Below are positions 45,720 through 58,951 of a stretch of DNA of 64,000 nucleotides, piece after piece. The number at the start of each line of letters is the position of its first letter. Within the stretch, counting starts at the first letter, position 1. The stretch lies in assembly GCA_013433145.1 (NCBI GenBank), contig CM024175.1:4510516-4574515 (forward strand), given 5' to 3'. The notes under the pieces are model-generated. The model worked only from the letters and a program-made list of their open reading frames with translations. It did not search any database and was not told the DNA's origin. The DNA comes from Ascaris suum (lineage: Eukaryota > Nematoda > Chromadorea > Rhabditida > Ascarididae). The position numbers and the translations under genes were made by a program.

Positions 45720-48700
45720 ATGTTGAGGTCGATAGTAAGGATAGCCGATATGACGGGAGGTGCTGTGTTATCATTTGGCGTCTATCTGAGGCATTGTGTT
45801 TTGTCGCGTTCGTCTTGTGCACCCTTCACGCGGTCCATGCTATCCACTTTTCCGGTAGGCCCTCCTCGGTCTTATTGCTCTTCCTCTTCCTCTTCCGTCT
45901 CTCTTCTGCAGAAGCAGCTGTGCAGATGTAGTTAGGGAGAATATAGTGTATGTATGGAGCGTATTACGTTTTAGGGGTTATATAATAGGCCGAAAGTTAT
46001 GTAACGCAGTGTAAGCAGTGGTTTTTATATGGGGTGGGGGGAGGGGGGGATGGGTTAGAGGATGAAGAAACTAGAGCCATCCACATTTTATACTCTCCAT
46101 TTTTCCAAGAGCCTATATGAGAAGCGAGGAGAGTGTTCGTTAACAGCGCTGCAAATAAGCTATCTGGGAAGCGTAGCTTAACGAACAGAGCAAAGGCGAT
46201 ATTTTTTGAAACAAAACAGCTCCATTAACAGTGACATCGATGCACATTGTTGAAATAACATCAGTGTTTTGGTTGACATTAAAATCTACGATACACTCAC
46301 AACAGTGTGTTTAAATAAAAAAACAAAATTGGCGCTTTGATTAGCATTATGTATGCGAAAAAACAATGTTTCCATTAAGATTCATCCAAGCATTTAGGCG
46401 TTAGCAATCATTCAAGCTGTAATTGCGTATGTATGCGCACAAAATAACATCGAAGGACAAGCAAGCAAGCGAAGGTGATTCACACGATTCAATTCGCGGT
46501 TTCGACATAAGCGGCCCTTTAGTATATTACTAGCGTATGCGTGCGTATGTATTGTCGTTTATCTGTTGCATTCGTCTCGTAGTTAAGAGATGGGAAGCCA
46601 TAAAATTCGTTGCATGCAAATGGCGAGATTTTACGACATGGAAATTCCTTCAAGAGCGAATTGTTGAGTTTTGAGCGAAGGAGTTTAATTAGCGTATAAA
46701 ACATCATTGATTGTGACCATAACTAAACCTAAAATTGTTTGAATTTTGCATATTTAAGCACTCATTAAAATAGAAAGAATTCGAAAAGTTTGCTTTTATG
46801 CATTTATTTATTCCATCATCCACAATTCGTTGGCTTCTTTTCTTTTGTGTCCTCTGTGTGCTCAGAAGCCAGTTACATGTTATATTTGGATTACGTAGTG
46901 CATTTGGAGTAGATTCTAATCTTTGTGATCAACTGCTTGAACAGTTCTTAGATTTGGACGCAGCAAGTTCTAAAACGTTATCACATCACCTTTATCAGAG
47001 TGCACTGTAAAATAAACCCTCCTGACTCTAAAAATCAGGATTGAAGCACTGATTACTTCGTCATATCTTCGTATGCTTTGATGTCGGAGTTAGGCACACG
47101 AAGAAGTATGCTTTTGCTGTTAGATGAAAATTGCAGCGATTGGCAACGAAGGAAGTTGTCCGACCCGAGCTGTTGGACGAGCGAGTCAATGCGATTCTCG
47201 CTCAACCATCGAGTCGTCTGCCGCGTACCATTCAGCGCTTGATAGCAGTCATCAAAGCAAAGATGGGTTCCGGCTCTGCCATCGATCCCGAACTGAAAAT
47301 CGTTAGTGAATTTCGTTTTGTTTCTGAACTGATGTTTCCCTTGTTCTTAACTATTCGTCACAGTTACCTTGGTCATCCTAGAGATATATCCTCGGATACC
47401 GCCTTATCAAAAGCTTTGTTAACGATATTATGGCTGTTCTTTTTTTAAAGTTTATGCTAATTACAGAACATCTGTCGATTTGATTCCCTTCAAAATGTTT
47501 TTGTTCCTGACATTGGCCGGGAGTTGGCTTCAAGACGTTGACCATGTATGTGCATGCATGCGCTCACCCAGCATCCTTCAAAAAGTTATTGCGTTTCAAA
47601 GGTGCGCACTCGGGTTCGTTTGAAATACGAGGACAATATGCTGCATATTTTATTTCTTGTTGGTAATTTGTGAAAACAATTGATCAAGTAAGTGAGGTGC
47701 AAATGGCATATAACGTGTCAGCTCGTCCGGCACGCTCCTTCGCTTTTCATTGCTTTTCATCTCTTCGAGTTTATTGGAATAAGTGAAAATATGTTCTCAT
47801 CGGCACAATTTTCGTGTGTTGCATTTCTATCAATAATCTACCGCGTTAGCTTGAATAGTGGCCTCATGAATTCTGATGATCATGAGGAAAGAGTTCATTG
47901 ATGATTTTTGCATCGCTCTTTTTTGGGCTTCGGATTTGATATGAAACTTATAATGGAGGTGTCTAAAAAAATCCCTTACCATGTGAAAGGAGGGGACTTA
48001 TCTTCGTAAAGGACTCTATTCGAAGGAGATATATCTTCGTGAGGGGTTCCATTCAGAGGGGACATGTCTTCGTGAGGGTTTTCATCGGAGGAGACAAGCT
48101 GTTTCGAGAAAATCTAGTTTAAAATTTATCGAATTTGATGGGACCAGTGTTACGACTAGTTGAATAAACGATTTTCGCACTGCCTATCGCCTCTATATTT
48201 TTAGTTACTGGATCGTGCATCGGCTCAGTTGTACTACGATTGTGCGAACAACTATCCATACATCAAACTATGTGAAGGTATTGCCATTGTTTTATTGCAT
48301 TTAATCGATACGGTCACATGAGCGTTTTCCGACTCCCATTATCTCTGGAGAGGTATATGGAATACGATACTTGTAGTGCTGAGAGGACGGAGAGGGCTGT
48401 TTCGTCTATTGTGCTTCTGTGCAAACACGCTCATCCCCTTCCTCTCTCCTTGCTATATGCAATATCACATCTCACCCCTTTCAGCATCAACCGTGTTATG
48501 TACCTAACAAAATGTACCTTCATCTCCAATTTTATTGTCAGCGTGGAGAGCTCCAACTCGAGATTGGATTACACTCTCAGGGCAGCCATCATTACCCCTC
48601 ATTTGGATTTTACGAGAACGTAAAAAACAGCCACCGCTTTCTGATAAATGTGGATGAAGTTATCAACTTGCTGGCGCTGCTGTTTGGTATTTCATAAACC

Positions 48701-51700
48701 GAGCTAAGATTACAATGCCGCATCGACATTCTTTATAAGAAGAAAGAAGAAAGATATTGAAGATCATATAAAAATGCACAAGGTATCGGAAGGCTTTGGA
48801 ACGAGATCTTTTGCTTGAATTTAATGCATCGTCAAAAGTCTATCAAAAAACAAAGTTGGTTGTTCAGCCGATTGTTCAGAATGGTCGAATTGTTTTTGTT
48901 CAATAAATGAACTTTTTTCTAGGCTGCAGTTAGTTTTGCTGCGCGTTTGCAGCGTTGTCGAGGATAACGTTTCCATGTTTCGATTCCGATTACCAAAAAT
49001 TAGCAACTTGGTGTCAGCCATTAATGTGTTCGATTCGTCGACGTTCTGAAACATGAAGATCACTTTTGCTTGTGTTCAGCTGGCTATGATGATGGGGGGA
49101 GAAATATCCAACTTACTTCCATTTTCATATGGCCAAACTTCCTGTACCCTTGATTCCTTTTCCTTAAATACTCTGTGATTTACCGTAGACTATTGTAATA
49201 AGGGTCGTGTAGTCAGGTTTCGACGGTGCTTCTCTAACACTGCATTGAATGAATCAATTTGTCGCTTCTTTGCTATCTGAAGTTGGTGCTTAAATTGAGG
49301 AATTTCTCCATTTCTATATTTTCTTTGTCTAAACTGCCACTATTTCGACCTGCCGTTCTTTTTTTCAGCGTTTGGACTTCCCGATTACGTTTCTACGTGG
49401 TTCAAATTGACGCTGATGCATGTTTGGTAAGTTGGCATTCTGCTTATCGCTTTTCGTTTTGTGCAAAGTGGTTTCTCCTTCTTCTTCATAAAGTCATCAG
49501 AGCACACTTCTCGAGCACTAAATATAGAAATATCTAAATGCCTTTTAAGCGTAAGAACTTATAAACGGACGTCTATCTTCCTGCCTTATAACTGCATTCC
49601 ATTGGCGCATCTTTTATAACATACGCAATCTGTTGTTGTTAAAATGCAAGTTTCATGAGCTCCTTGGCTGCCAACAGGAACGTTTATGGTCTTTTCCGCT
49701 TGATTTCTCTTTTTTATCATTTCAGCTCCCCCCCCCCCCTCCCCCTATCGCTTTTTATCGGCTTAGCTTTTTACTTAGTCGAAGATACCATCAAAATCAA
49801 ACATACCATCACCGAATGATTGAATGTTCCGTCGAATCGAGATGTTTCCAGGATGGTTCTTATGCGGTTGCATGTTTCATTGGAAGCAGAGGCATACTTG
49901 CGTTTACGAAGTGGTCTTCTTGCGGCGATGTGGTTCGATGTCGATAAAAGATTGGAGATTATAGGTGTATGTGGTTCTTATTTTGTTATTTAGTAGCCGT
50001 CAGTGACGGGGCCTTCAGTTGATCATTTAAAATACACAATGTCGTTCTTATATTACGTTATTTCTTGAGCAGAACTCAATATTAATTTTTGCGCTAAATA
50101 GAGCTTATTAGAGAATAAAATTTGAGATATTCTAGGTGATGAGTTCCACTATTGCATAGCTGATAAAACTGCTAAAACGCTAAGGATTCACGATACTGAA
50201 AGTGAATGTGTTTATTTCTCTTCTTATCATTTTTCCTTGTAATTTGCTCTGCTTCTTTTTCACATACTACTTGCCGTTTCTAGCCGAGAAGAGGCAATAT
50301 CGTGTTGGATACTTTTATCACCAAGCATGTGTTCGAGAACCAGGTTCTATCAAAGCCATGTGGTATTATTATAAATATCGATTTATACACACATGATGAA
50401 CAAAAAGTGAGCAGAAGGCATACGTCTTGTTCTAGCCGAATGCTTCTCACGATCAGAGTTTATCTGTTGTGTTGCCATTGCAATTATTAGCAGAAAGCGT
50501 GATGTTTGATGTCGATTCAATAACGAAATTTGCATGCGGAAAAAATATTTGAAGTCGTTTGCTTATATGAAGTTTTTGTTTTCTAGATTTCAAAGCAAAT
50601 GCAATCTCATTTCGTTGCGTTCATTTTGAAAGATTGTCAATTCGCTGTCAAAAATTGAATTTATTTTTTAGGAGGAAATAAAGCAGACTCTAACTTCATA
50701 TAGTGATATGAAGCATATGCATGGATTGCATCTTCAGACCCTATTGGAATACGACGAGGTGTGTGAAAATCGTTGCTCATTTTAAATATTTTTGAATCGC
50801 TTTTTGTAGAGAGTAATCGAGGTTGTATCGTTATTTTATCTGCAAAGATGCAAAAGATTGAGCGCATTTTTGAACGTCGTCTATTCCTTTGGTATCTGGC
50901 GTCACCAATACGATATGAACTTTCATTTGTATAAATTACTTGTTGCACGGCGTTTGCTGTTCATGATTCGTTAAAGCAGCGCCAAATGGTTCACAATGGC
51001 CAAGTATAAGGGCCATTCAAATTTGGAGTGGTTTTCACGACTAAGAGTTTTGATATTATTGAATAATAAAGTAGCCACACTTGGGAAATCGCTGTCACTG
51101 GCTAGGGTCTTCGTGATTCTTGAATTTTTCCACCAACCTATCATCGGTGATAGGACCGTTAGGAATCTCAAACTAGTCAGAGTGAATACCGCACCGCGGT
51201 GAGCGCCATTAACAGTTTCAGGTCGTTATGTGCAGATAAAGCTATTTTGAAGTGTTGAAGCGCTGAACTCATTTCCTTTAGGGTTTTCTCTCTGAGGATA
51301 CTGTTTTGGCTGGTGCAATCTGGCGATGTTTATATTTGCAGAGGACGTGTGATCCAATTCACGTCAATAGGGTCATCCTTTATATGCGATCGACGGTCAG
51401 TCCTTAATTTTTCTACTCATTAAGCAAACGCATATCTGCGTCTGTTCATCGCTATTAAGTTTTAGTGACTTCGAAGACGTTTTAACACTCAAAATTGGTT
51501 TGGTGACGAAGTTGTGCTGTGATTCCAATATTAAAGAAATATATGCCAATGAAACATGCGTACAGAATTACGATTGATGAGTGAACAATTCTTGTCTTTT
51601 TTGAAATACTGATCTCGAAAACTGCTAATTAGAAGTCAGGACAGATTTGCAATGATTTTCTGTTGTTTCATGTTTTTGTGTGGTGTTGTTTCGCAGTTTA

Positions 51701-52465
51701 TCCTATGAAAAAGAGGTCGCTTTAACTCCCTCCCGTCCTTTCATTGCTACCCTCGCGCATCGCCCTTTTTTCGCTTTTGCCTATTTGCCATTTCCTCCCT
51801 GATTTACCAACTTGCTCAAAAAAAGAGACATTTTACGTGAAAGGAGAAGGAGACACTTGTCCCCATGTGTAGAAGTTGTCTGCTTTCAGCTTATGATCGC
51901 TTTTTACTGACAATGCCCCTTTTCCAGTCTCTACAACTATGCTTATTACCATATTTTCTAGAATCAATTCTTTAAACTAAAATATGGAGCTCCCCGGTTT
52001 TCTTTGTTTATGAGGTATCATTTACGTATTTCATTTTATTGTGAATATTTTGCTCGATCGCATAGTGCACTGCTGATCGCAACCGCCGCTGAAAAGCTCA
52101 TGAGTGTGAAGGTGAAAGACTCTAATCTTCTGCGTAGGGAAATGAAGACATGCTGCGTATAAACTTGCTTTTCAAATCATCGTGCTGAGCATTCTTCTTT
52201 TGAAAACCATGAATTCCTTGAAGCATCCTAACGCTTGCTTCTTGAAATCAAATGCTGACGAAGAATTTAAAGTATAAGGAAGGGGTGTGTTTGAAGTTTC
52301 GCAGTAATTCGATGTTATGTGCGTATTCAGGTTGCATATTTGGATACTCTCGACTTGAACGATATTCTGTTAGATGGAATAAAGGAGTGGAAAACCGTAA
52401 AGCCGATGATAGGCGAAATGAGGAACGAGCGGAAACAAAAAGAATCAGTTGTCGGCTCTGTGTGA
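45720..52465 (+). CDS. UQCC1: Ubiquinol-cytochrome c reductase assembly chaperone, 8 coding exons, 293 residues
   Basis: Assembly factor (CBP3 family) that binds newly made cytochrome b in the mitochondrial matrix and promotes complex III biogenesis. Coding exons: 45720-45854, 47137-47301, 48205-48277, 49369-49426, 49852-49966, 50672-50758, 51282-51395, 52331-52465 (TGA). All junctions are in phase: an Ala codon is split after exon 3 and a Trp codon after exon 4. Total length is close to the usual 300 residues. Exon 1 (45 residues, MLRSIVRIADMTGG...) is Arg/Ser-rich with no Glu and only one Asp, as in a mitochondrial presequence. The chaperone domain spans about residues 95-260, with FGLPDYVSTWFKLTLMHVW (family pattern W-F-x-T-x-x-H-x-W) and GFLSEDTVLAGAIWR (family pattern DEG-x-S-D-D-x-x-L-A-x-A-x-W-R). 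The family is certain. Exon 1 is chosen by phase, presequence character and the acceptor just upstream, and is the least sure part. Confidence 0.92.
46031..46054 (+). repeat. G-quadruplex motif in UQCC1 intron 1
   Basis: Four G runs of 4, 6, 7 and 3 bases with loops T, A and AT. It lies on the coding strand, so the unspliced transcript carries it too. Confidence 0.85.
47988..48108 (+). repeat. Degenerate 32-36-bp tandem repeat in UQCC1 intron 2
   Basis: Units start at 47988, 48024, 48057 and 48089, the last one partial. Each begins AGGxG and most carry TCTTCGT followed by GAGGG or AAAGG. The first three units are 36, 33 and 32 bases long. Confidence 0.85.
49728..49745 (+). repeat. C-rich run in UQCC1 intron 4
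   Basis: A run of about 12 C, one T and five C. It lies about 105 bases before the exon 5 acceptor. Confidence 0.9.
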
Positions 52466-53558
52466 ATTCGATGTCTAATGAAATTTGTAGACGATCCGTC
52501 CCACTTCGGCTGAACCTCTCTCGTCCAACAAGTGAGCTCCTCTTCTGGCCACTTTGCATATGATTTTTTCACTACGTAACCCATAATCATTTTTAGCTCT
52601 TTAAAGACCTTATGCTCAGTTTAACAAATGCTCATTTGAAAAGAATATTGCGAGTGGTGATTGATTTTAGGGCAAAGAGGAAGAGAGTTTTATGTGACCT
52701 TTCAAACTGAGATTACAAATGTTCTTGTGTTATAGGGTGGGATTTTATGAAATACCGCAGCGATTGTTTTGTTATGTTGGTGGGGAAATTGTTCAGCCCC
52801 GTTGTTCGATCGTAGAACGATTGTTTATTTATATATAAGGGATGTTAACGGTTTTTGACGGCTGCCACATTTACCGTATTTCTCTAAAATTGGCGAACTT
52901 TTCTAATGCAAAAATGCATTGCAAAAATGATATTTTCACATCGATGTACAAATGATATAATGGATTTTTGAGAGCGGTTTTTTTTCTTGTTGCAATATTT
53001 GCATTATGCTAAGTAATTCTTGAAAGAAAATGCTTAATCAACGCATCTTTTATTCGTCGGTCCATAGGTTTGTTCGAGTTTCACCACCATTCATTTTAAA
53101 TCTTCTAAGGAGATTTTAAAAACGGACCACGTTGGTCATAACCAGCTGCATACTTTTACCTCATCTTGAATCCGCAGTTAATTTGTCCCAGCGGCCGAGA
53201 CTAATATATAGACATGGTGTATTTTATATTGGCACCTGTATTGTTTGCGCGTAACCTATTCACTCGAACGGTCATCGTAGATCTTGAAAGTTTGTACGAA
53301 TCTGTTTGCTGTTTTTGGTATATTGTAGACTCCATTTTGTCAGTTTGATTACTAGTTAAGATATTTGTTTGATCTGTTTATAAATGTTACATTATACGTC
53401 GAGTTCTTTCGTCCATTTGAACAAATAAGATGTTGCCAGTTCTTATTTATGTTATTCATTCATAAATTTCATCGTTGATAACTCTTAGGTTTGCATAAAT
53501 TAAACTTTTGCGTTTATTTTTTCAAAATATTCGACGTTTAAACGAAGGCGGATTCTGA

Positions 53559-53564
53559 AATAAA
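53559..53564 (+). terminator. AATAAA poly(A) signal candidate downstream of UQCC1
   Basis: A canonical hexamer 1.1 kb after the UQCC1 stop. It is recorded as the first AATAAA found by eye; a variant signal nearer the stop is equally possible. Confidence 0.25.
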
Positions 53565-56061
53565 GCAATTTGTCCTGTAGCATTTTATAAGAGAGTGAAG
53601 AGTACGATAAACTGGGAAGAATTTGATACAATTCAGAGGAAATATCCTTCAATATTTGGGGTCTCTTCACAAGGACGATGCTGAAGTATGCGCCAAATGA
53701 GGGTTGATTTCATAGCGGTTAACGACAAGAATCGTTTATTTTACTGGCTCATATTGAAGTCGTTTTTGCAATGTTCTGATGCTTTCACGTTTTGCCATTT
53801 ATTTTTGTTGATTCTTAGTGGTCTTCACTTAGCTATTTGGCTTCATCGAAATGCCTTCATTTATTCATGTTGCAACTTTATTTTTTTAAATTTCATACAG
53901 CATTGTAAAATGCATCTGAGATTTTTTTTTCGTTAACCATTTTCGTCTTCCGTTTATGTTGAATTCTGTTAGAGTATTTGCTAGCGCAAATCGAGGATAG
54001 TGAGTTGCTTCTTTGATTGGTGTCGTTTGGGAAATGCACAGTACTCGAATGCACAATACAACCAATAGTGCACTGTTAAGGTGATTGCCGAACATCGCAA
54101 GAATAGAAAAGCAATCGGAGCAGCTTTTTATTTTTTCACTGGTATTGGGCGGATCCTTCATGGTCTTTAATACTCGACTTTTTTCTTCCTACAAGGGTTC
54201 CTTTTTGAAGAGGTAATTCCTAGGTTTGCTTTCATCAAAACTTAAGGACCTTGCGAGGAGAGGGAAGAGGCATAGTTAACATATTCATAAATTGATTTTT
54301 TGTGAAAAGATCACTCTGATTTAGCCAAATACTTCGCCTCAAATTTTTATGGCAAGAGGAGTTATTTGCTTCGGAAATATTCTTAACTTCCTTCAAATTT
54401 ACAGATGAAGAATTGTAAGTAAGTTAGCTGTAATAAGTTTTTTATAGTTACTCAACTGCCACATAGGTGATGTTTAATGAGTTACATCGTCATCTGTTCT
54501 TTTCATATGCCATGAAGTCGATTTTAGTGCATTAACTTTTATTTGTTTTATTAATATTGGCTACCTCCTTTGTTGCCTATTCCATCATATGCGATGAAGT
54601 ATATGTTTCGCTGAATAAACACAAGTCACATTCTCATTGCTTTTAGCGACACTTCAACTTGAAGCATTACCTGCAAAGGGAGCGTTTCACTGTGTGCTCC
54701 TTGATGAACGATGGAAAACAGAAATATTTTCGTGAAGTGCGGTCTCGAATTCCACATAAAACTCGTGTAACATATGGCGGAAGAAAGCTGCCGCTGGTGG
54801 CGGCATCTGTTTTCAAAATCACATCCGGGATTTCGTTTTTCATTGTTTCCTACACAATTTTTCAAACTGTCTGATTCAAACTTTTTATTCCAAAGGGCCG
54901 CTTATGTGAGACCGCACTTTTTAACTAGAGAATTCCAGCATCGCACGATTTCTCAACATTTTTTGTGCAGTTTTTCAAACGCAATATCCAGAAGGTCATG
55001 GAAGTTGCACAGCCGAATGGGCGTTTTATATTGAGGCTCCACATGTGCTGTTTCAATCTGCTTATCTTAGGTCACATTTTTCTTGACGTTAATGTTGAGG
55101 TTGCTTGAGAGAAAGCAAGAAAATATTTATGAACTCATCCAGGAGGAAGTTTTTTTGCGCAACGCGAACGGACTTTTCAATCTTACCTCCATTCTGGTCT
55201 CCAGATTTTGGATCTCATGCTTTTGATGTAGGATATTGAGCTTTTTTGCATTAAATTTGCTACCTTTAGTTGTGCTAAGATAGTCGCCACATTTCACAAA
55301 CGGAGCTTATCGATTGTTTAGTTCTTGAAAGGGATACTTTGTTGAAATAGTAACATACTCCTACTCCGCTTTCTTTCAGCTCAATCTTAAACGGCAGACA
55401 AAGTTTTTGAAGTTGTGAGCCTCAAAATATATCGTCAAGAAGTTTGGCGATAAGCAGAATCTCCAAATATATGCATTTCAGTTTACAACTCGTAAGAGCA
55501 TCGTTCCTGTGAAGGCAACAAGAAAGAAATCGTCGCAGATGTGACCACACGAACAAATGTTATCAAAGCTTTCAACTAATATCTGTTCATTTCTCGCAAT
55601 TCACATGTTATCGGTGCGTTTCTTTGAAAACTTCAAGTGAAAACTATTGAAGCATTCTGGATGCAATATGGACCACAACAACCTGCTTCCATCATACTAG
55701 ACTTCAATTGTCTGTGACGGTTTCGAAAAAATAAATTGTCATTTATATGCTAGTTGAAGGGAAAGAACAATGTGGAATCAGATTTTATAGAGTTTTAAAG
55801 CAGCTCATTGCTTTGATTGAAAGGCGCATTGATTTGTGATGAAACGGTGGGATGCTACATATTGACGGATCGAATAGATCGGAAAATTAATGTGTACGAC
55901 TTAAAAAATTACTATGTTGTGCAGACTTGAGCAGCTCACCAAATTGTTGAGTCGCCTTGATTGCACACAAGAACGATAATAGAGCATTAGTTGATATATG
56001 TGTTCAGCAATGGCAACTGCGCGTAAATATGTTGTCATATTGTTCTCTTCTCTTTTTTTAG

Positions 56062-56185
56062 CATCGATGAACCATTAGAGCAGGCGCTTCGTTTAAGTGT
56101 TTTTCAGTCGTTGTCTGGCATAAAACCTCTGGAGCAGCACATTGTTGAATTGAAGTTGCTGTGCAATTCGATCACTGTCTCTTGA
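56062..56185 (+). CDS. Exon-like segment, possible terminal exon of an unidentified gene
   Basis: A long pyrimidine tract (TTCTCTTCTCTTTTTTTAG, ending at 56061) is followed by 124 bases open to a TGA at 56183-56185: one leading base, 40 codons and the stop. The translation is helical and leucine-rich (LEQALRLSVFQSLSGIKPLE), with a codon mix less AT-biased than its surroundings. This is the best of the exon-like segments downstream of UQCC1. No family is recognised and the upstream partner exon is not established. Confidence 0.35.
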
Positions 56186-57402
56186 ATGAGGGTGTGCTTT
56201 GCGCTTCGTTAGCTGCTTTCAGCCCTCCAACTTAACGCTCGACTGAGTAGTGCGAGCTGCCGCTGCTGAAGCCTTGAGCGAAAGGCGATATTGCTAAACT
56301 AACTGCTGTTGCATTCGTTTCTCGCAAGGTAGGATTTTTTTAAAATGTGGTTTTCCTCAGCTGAGTGATAGGTTTCTGTGCACTTGCACTTCCTTGCCAT
56401 CTATCAGTTAGCTGATCAGCTGATTGGTTTAATCGATTGATTGTTTGTTTGGATCAGTGATGTGATCATTTGATGATTTGTCAATAGATATTTTATGTAA
56501 TTCTTTCGATCAGTTTTGATCATGCTTCAACACAACAATCCTAATTGCTGTGCCGTTTCGATATTTTTTTTTGAACGATTACAGAACAGTCGTTTATACA
56601 AAATACAACTGCAACTATCCATTTTCTTGTTGTGGGATGCTACACATCGCTTGCACTACCAGGCCTGATCTGAATGGGTTTCATGTTACATGAATAGTAT
56701 TAGCCCTCATTAGCAAAAAAAGAACTATAAAATATTGCTTTTCAAACAAGCATTTATGAGCGTATATTCAACACAAATCTCTCCTTCTGAAAAGTTCGGT
56801 TGATAGCGGTGACAAGTGCACGAGGGTGATAATGCCGCCATTAGCCAAGAATGCTCCACGCATATATTCGTTGATATGATGCGATCAGTAGGGCGGCTGC
56901 AGAAAGATCTTATTTCACTCATATAAATTTTTTAAAAATGTGCTCTTGCAAAGTTTCCACATTTCTTCTCATGTTTGTCTTATTAACGTTGGAAATTGTG
57001 ACAGAATTAATCGTCCGCATTATTCTATCACCAGTCAGATATGACCTAAAAGCGACTTTCCGGTTGTGAATTCATTTGAAATTGTCATTTCTGCTTAACA
57101 ATTCGTTATTAGGCGTCTTCTCTCTGTTTCTATTTATTGGACAATCGAATCAGCTGGTAGATCAATGCACATACATTTACCAACTTCTGTTGTAATTAGT
57201 TGTCTGTATATATTTGTCGGTATGATGAGGCGTAAGTTTCAAGCTGCAAAAATAGGAAACATCGCATTAGGTTACTATACATTTGTTGTCCGCTTTTATA
57301 CCATTATGACATCGGTCCGTTCGATAGCGCTAACCGGGAAACCACCGAACTCAATATTGCCAGATTCGATGATATGCAGGATTAAAGATATATGTTGAAA
57401 CA

Positions 57403-57404
<2 letters not shown>

Positions 57405-57495
<91 letters not shown>
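57405..57495. repeat. (AT)n microsatellite, about 91 bp
   Basis: An uninterrupted TA alternation; the fourth and shortest such array in the window. Confidence 0.98.
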
Positions 57496-57498
<3 letters not shown>

Positions 57499-58951
57499 AA
57501 ATATTCGTTTGTATTTATTTTGAAGCAATGAAATCAAACTTTAGAATTGATACATCAAAATTTTTTTCCAGCGGAATGTTTTTACGAGCAGCTGGATCAG
57601 TTAAATGTGAATATTTTGTTGCATACTTTATACTGTTTGCCGGCAGTTCATTAGAGCGGTTGTTCTGCAGAGCGTGATTCCAAGAATTGCTATTGTTCAA
57701 CCTTCTGTGGCATGCCTTCCCAATGGTATAGTGCCCAAGGCACTACTGAAATTAATAACTGAATAGCACGAACTGTGCAGCTATATTATGGTGCAACGAT
57801 TTTGTGGGCATTAATCAATCGTATGCTGTGAGCTTATCGATAGTGAACACAGGAATAGGTGATAAATATTCAAATCAGACCACCTCTAACATGTATAAGT
57901 TAATTTTAACCTTGCTCTCAACTTGTGTTGTTTAGAGAGGTCTTTTGCAAACTCTCTTTTTTCACTTTGAACTCCAATTCAAGTTCCTTATTTAGTTACC
58001 TTAACATTTTCTTTATTTTTTCCTCTTTAAAACTTCTTTGTTTCACACCTTTCAATTCCAGTTTCTGCTACTCCTGCTATTTTTATGTATTACATCTCGG
58101 CTCAATAAGCCATTAGTAATATCACATCCAATACTTAATGCATCCATATTGATGCAACTACTAGCCATTAATGCAATAGGTATTTAATTGATATTCTACT
58201 TATTCTTTTTCTATGTGATGTTCCATTGAGCTAGACGATGTTCGCAGATAGGTGGGGAAATTGCGCACAACTTCCTTCTTCTAACTAATGATAGAGCACT
58301 TTGATTTCGTCATATTTATGGGCAAAAAACCTCTTAGCTGAAAGAAGAACGAAATAATTGAGGTTGCGTGCATACATGCGGCTTATTTGATAGCCGTTAT
58401 TGAAGTGTAACATCGAACAGACTCTATTCAACGAGGTGCTGATAAATTATTGCTAACGAGTGCGTCGATTTAAGCATACAGTTGTGCTCAGATATCAACG
58501 AGTAAAAGGGCCCATAGGTGAATACAAAAAAAGAACAACGTGCAGATAGAGGCAATAACAATGTCTGAGAGCAAATGGAGAAGTGATTGGAATATTAAGA
58601 GCTCAAATGAAACGAGTATAAGGTGGTAAAGGGTATTGCAAGTGAAATTCTGCTCGGTCTGCTTGATTTAATACAGTCATCTATAAGCGAGAAAACAGTG
58701 GATATTTTTTGCAATGATACAATTTCGTACTTATCAGAGTGGTAATATTACTGCTGTAATTTCATTTCCTCATAGAATATTTTCAGTATTGAAATGGAAC
58801 GTGAAAGATTGTAATTTTTCATCTTTATTAATAACTTTCATATATATCGTTTTGGGATGTTTAGAGGTGAATTTTTGATACACAGTCGGCATCGTCCAGT
58901 CATTTAAAGATTGCCTGAAAGAATATTCACCAAGAACGTGAATCAACGTAG
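57496..58951. other. Intergenic, nothing recognised
   Basis: AT-rich, with short unrecognised frames and a T/C-rich stretch near 57950-58080. Confidence 0.45.

Larger units (their letters stand above)
52466..57404. other. Region downstream of UQCC1 with unassigned exon-like segments
   Basis: No gene can be named. Several short open segments start exactly after good plus-strand acceptors: at 52597 (38 codons with stop), 54971 (46 codons with stop), 55071, 55380-55414 (with a GTGAGC donor) and 56062-56185. They could be exons of an unidentified gene or chance. The UQCC1 3' untranslated region must lie at the start. An AATGAA lies at 52477-52482 and the first AATAAA at 53559-53564. Confidence 0.35.

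Noticed and set aside
45708..45920. Alternative frame across UQCC1 exon 1
   Set aside because: Only the frame starting at 45720 gives a presequence-like N-terminus and reaches the donor at 45855 in the phase that exon 2 needs.
48419..48697. Coding-like frame after TTTCAG in UQCC1 intron 3
   Set aside because: UQCC1 exons 3 and 4 already join in phase with conserved residues on both sides, so no exon is missing there.
30686..52465. Flotillin and UQCC1 as a nematode-type operon
   Set aside because: Same strand, but over 2.3 kb separates stop and next acceptor, far more than the roughly 100 bases usual in such operons.
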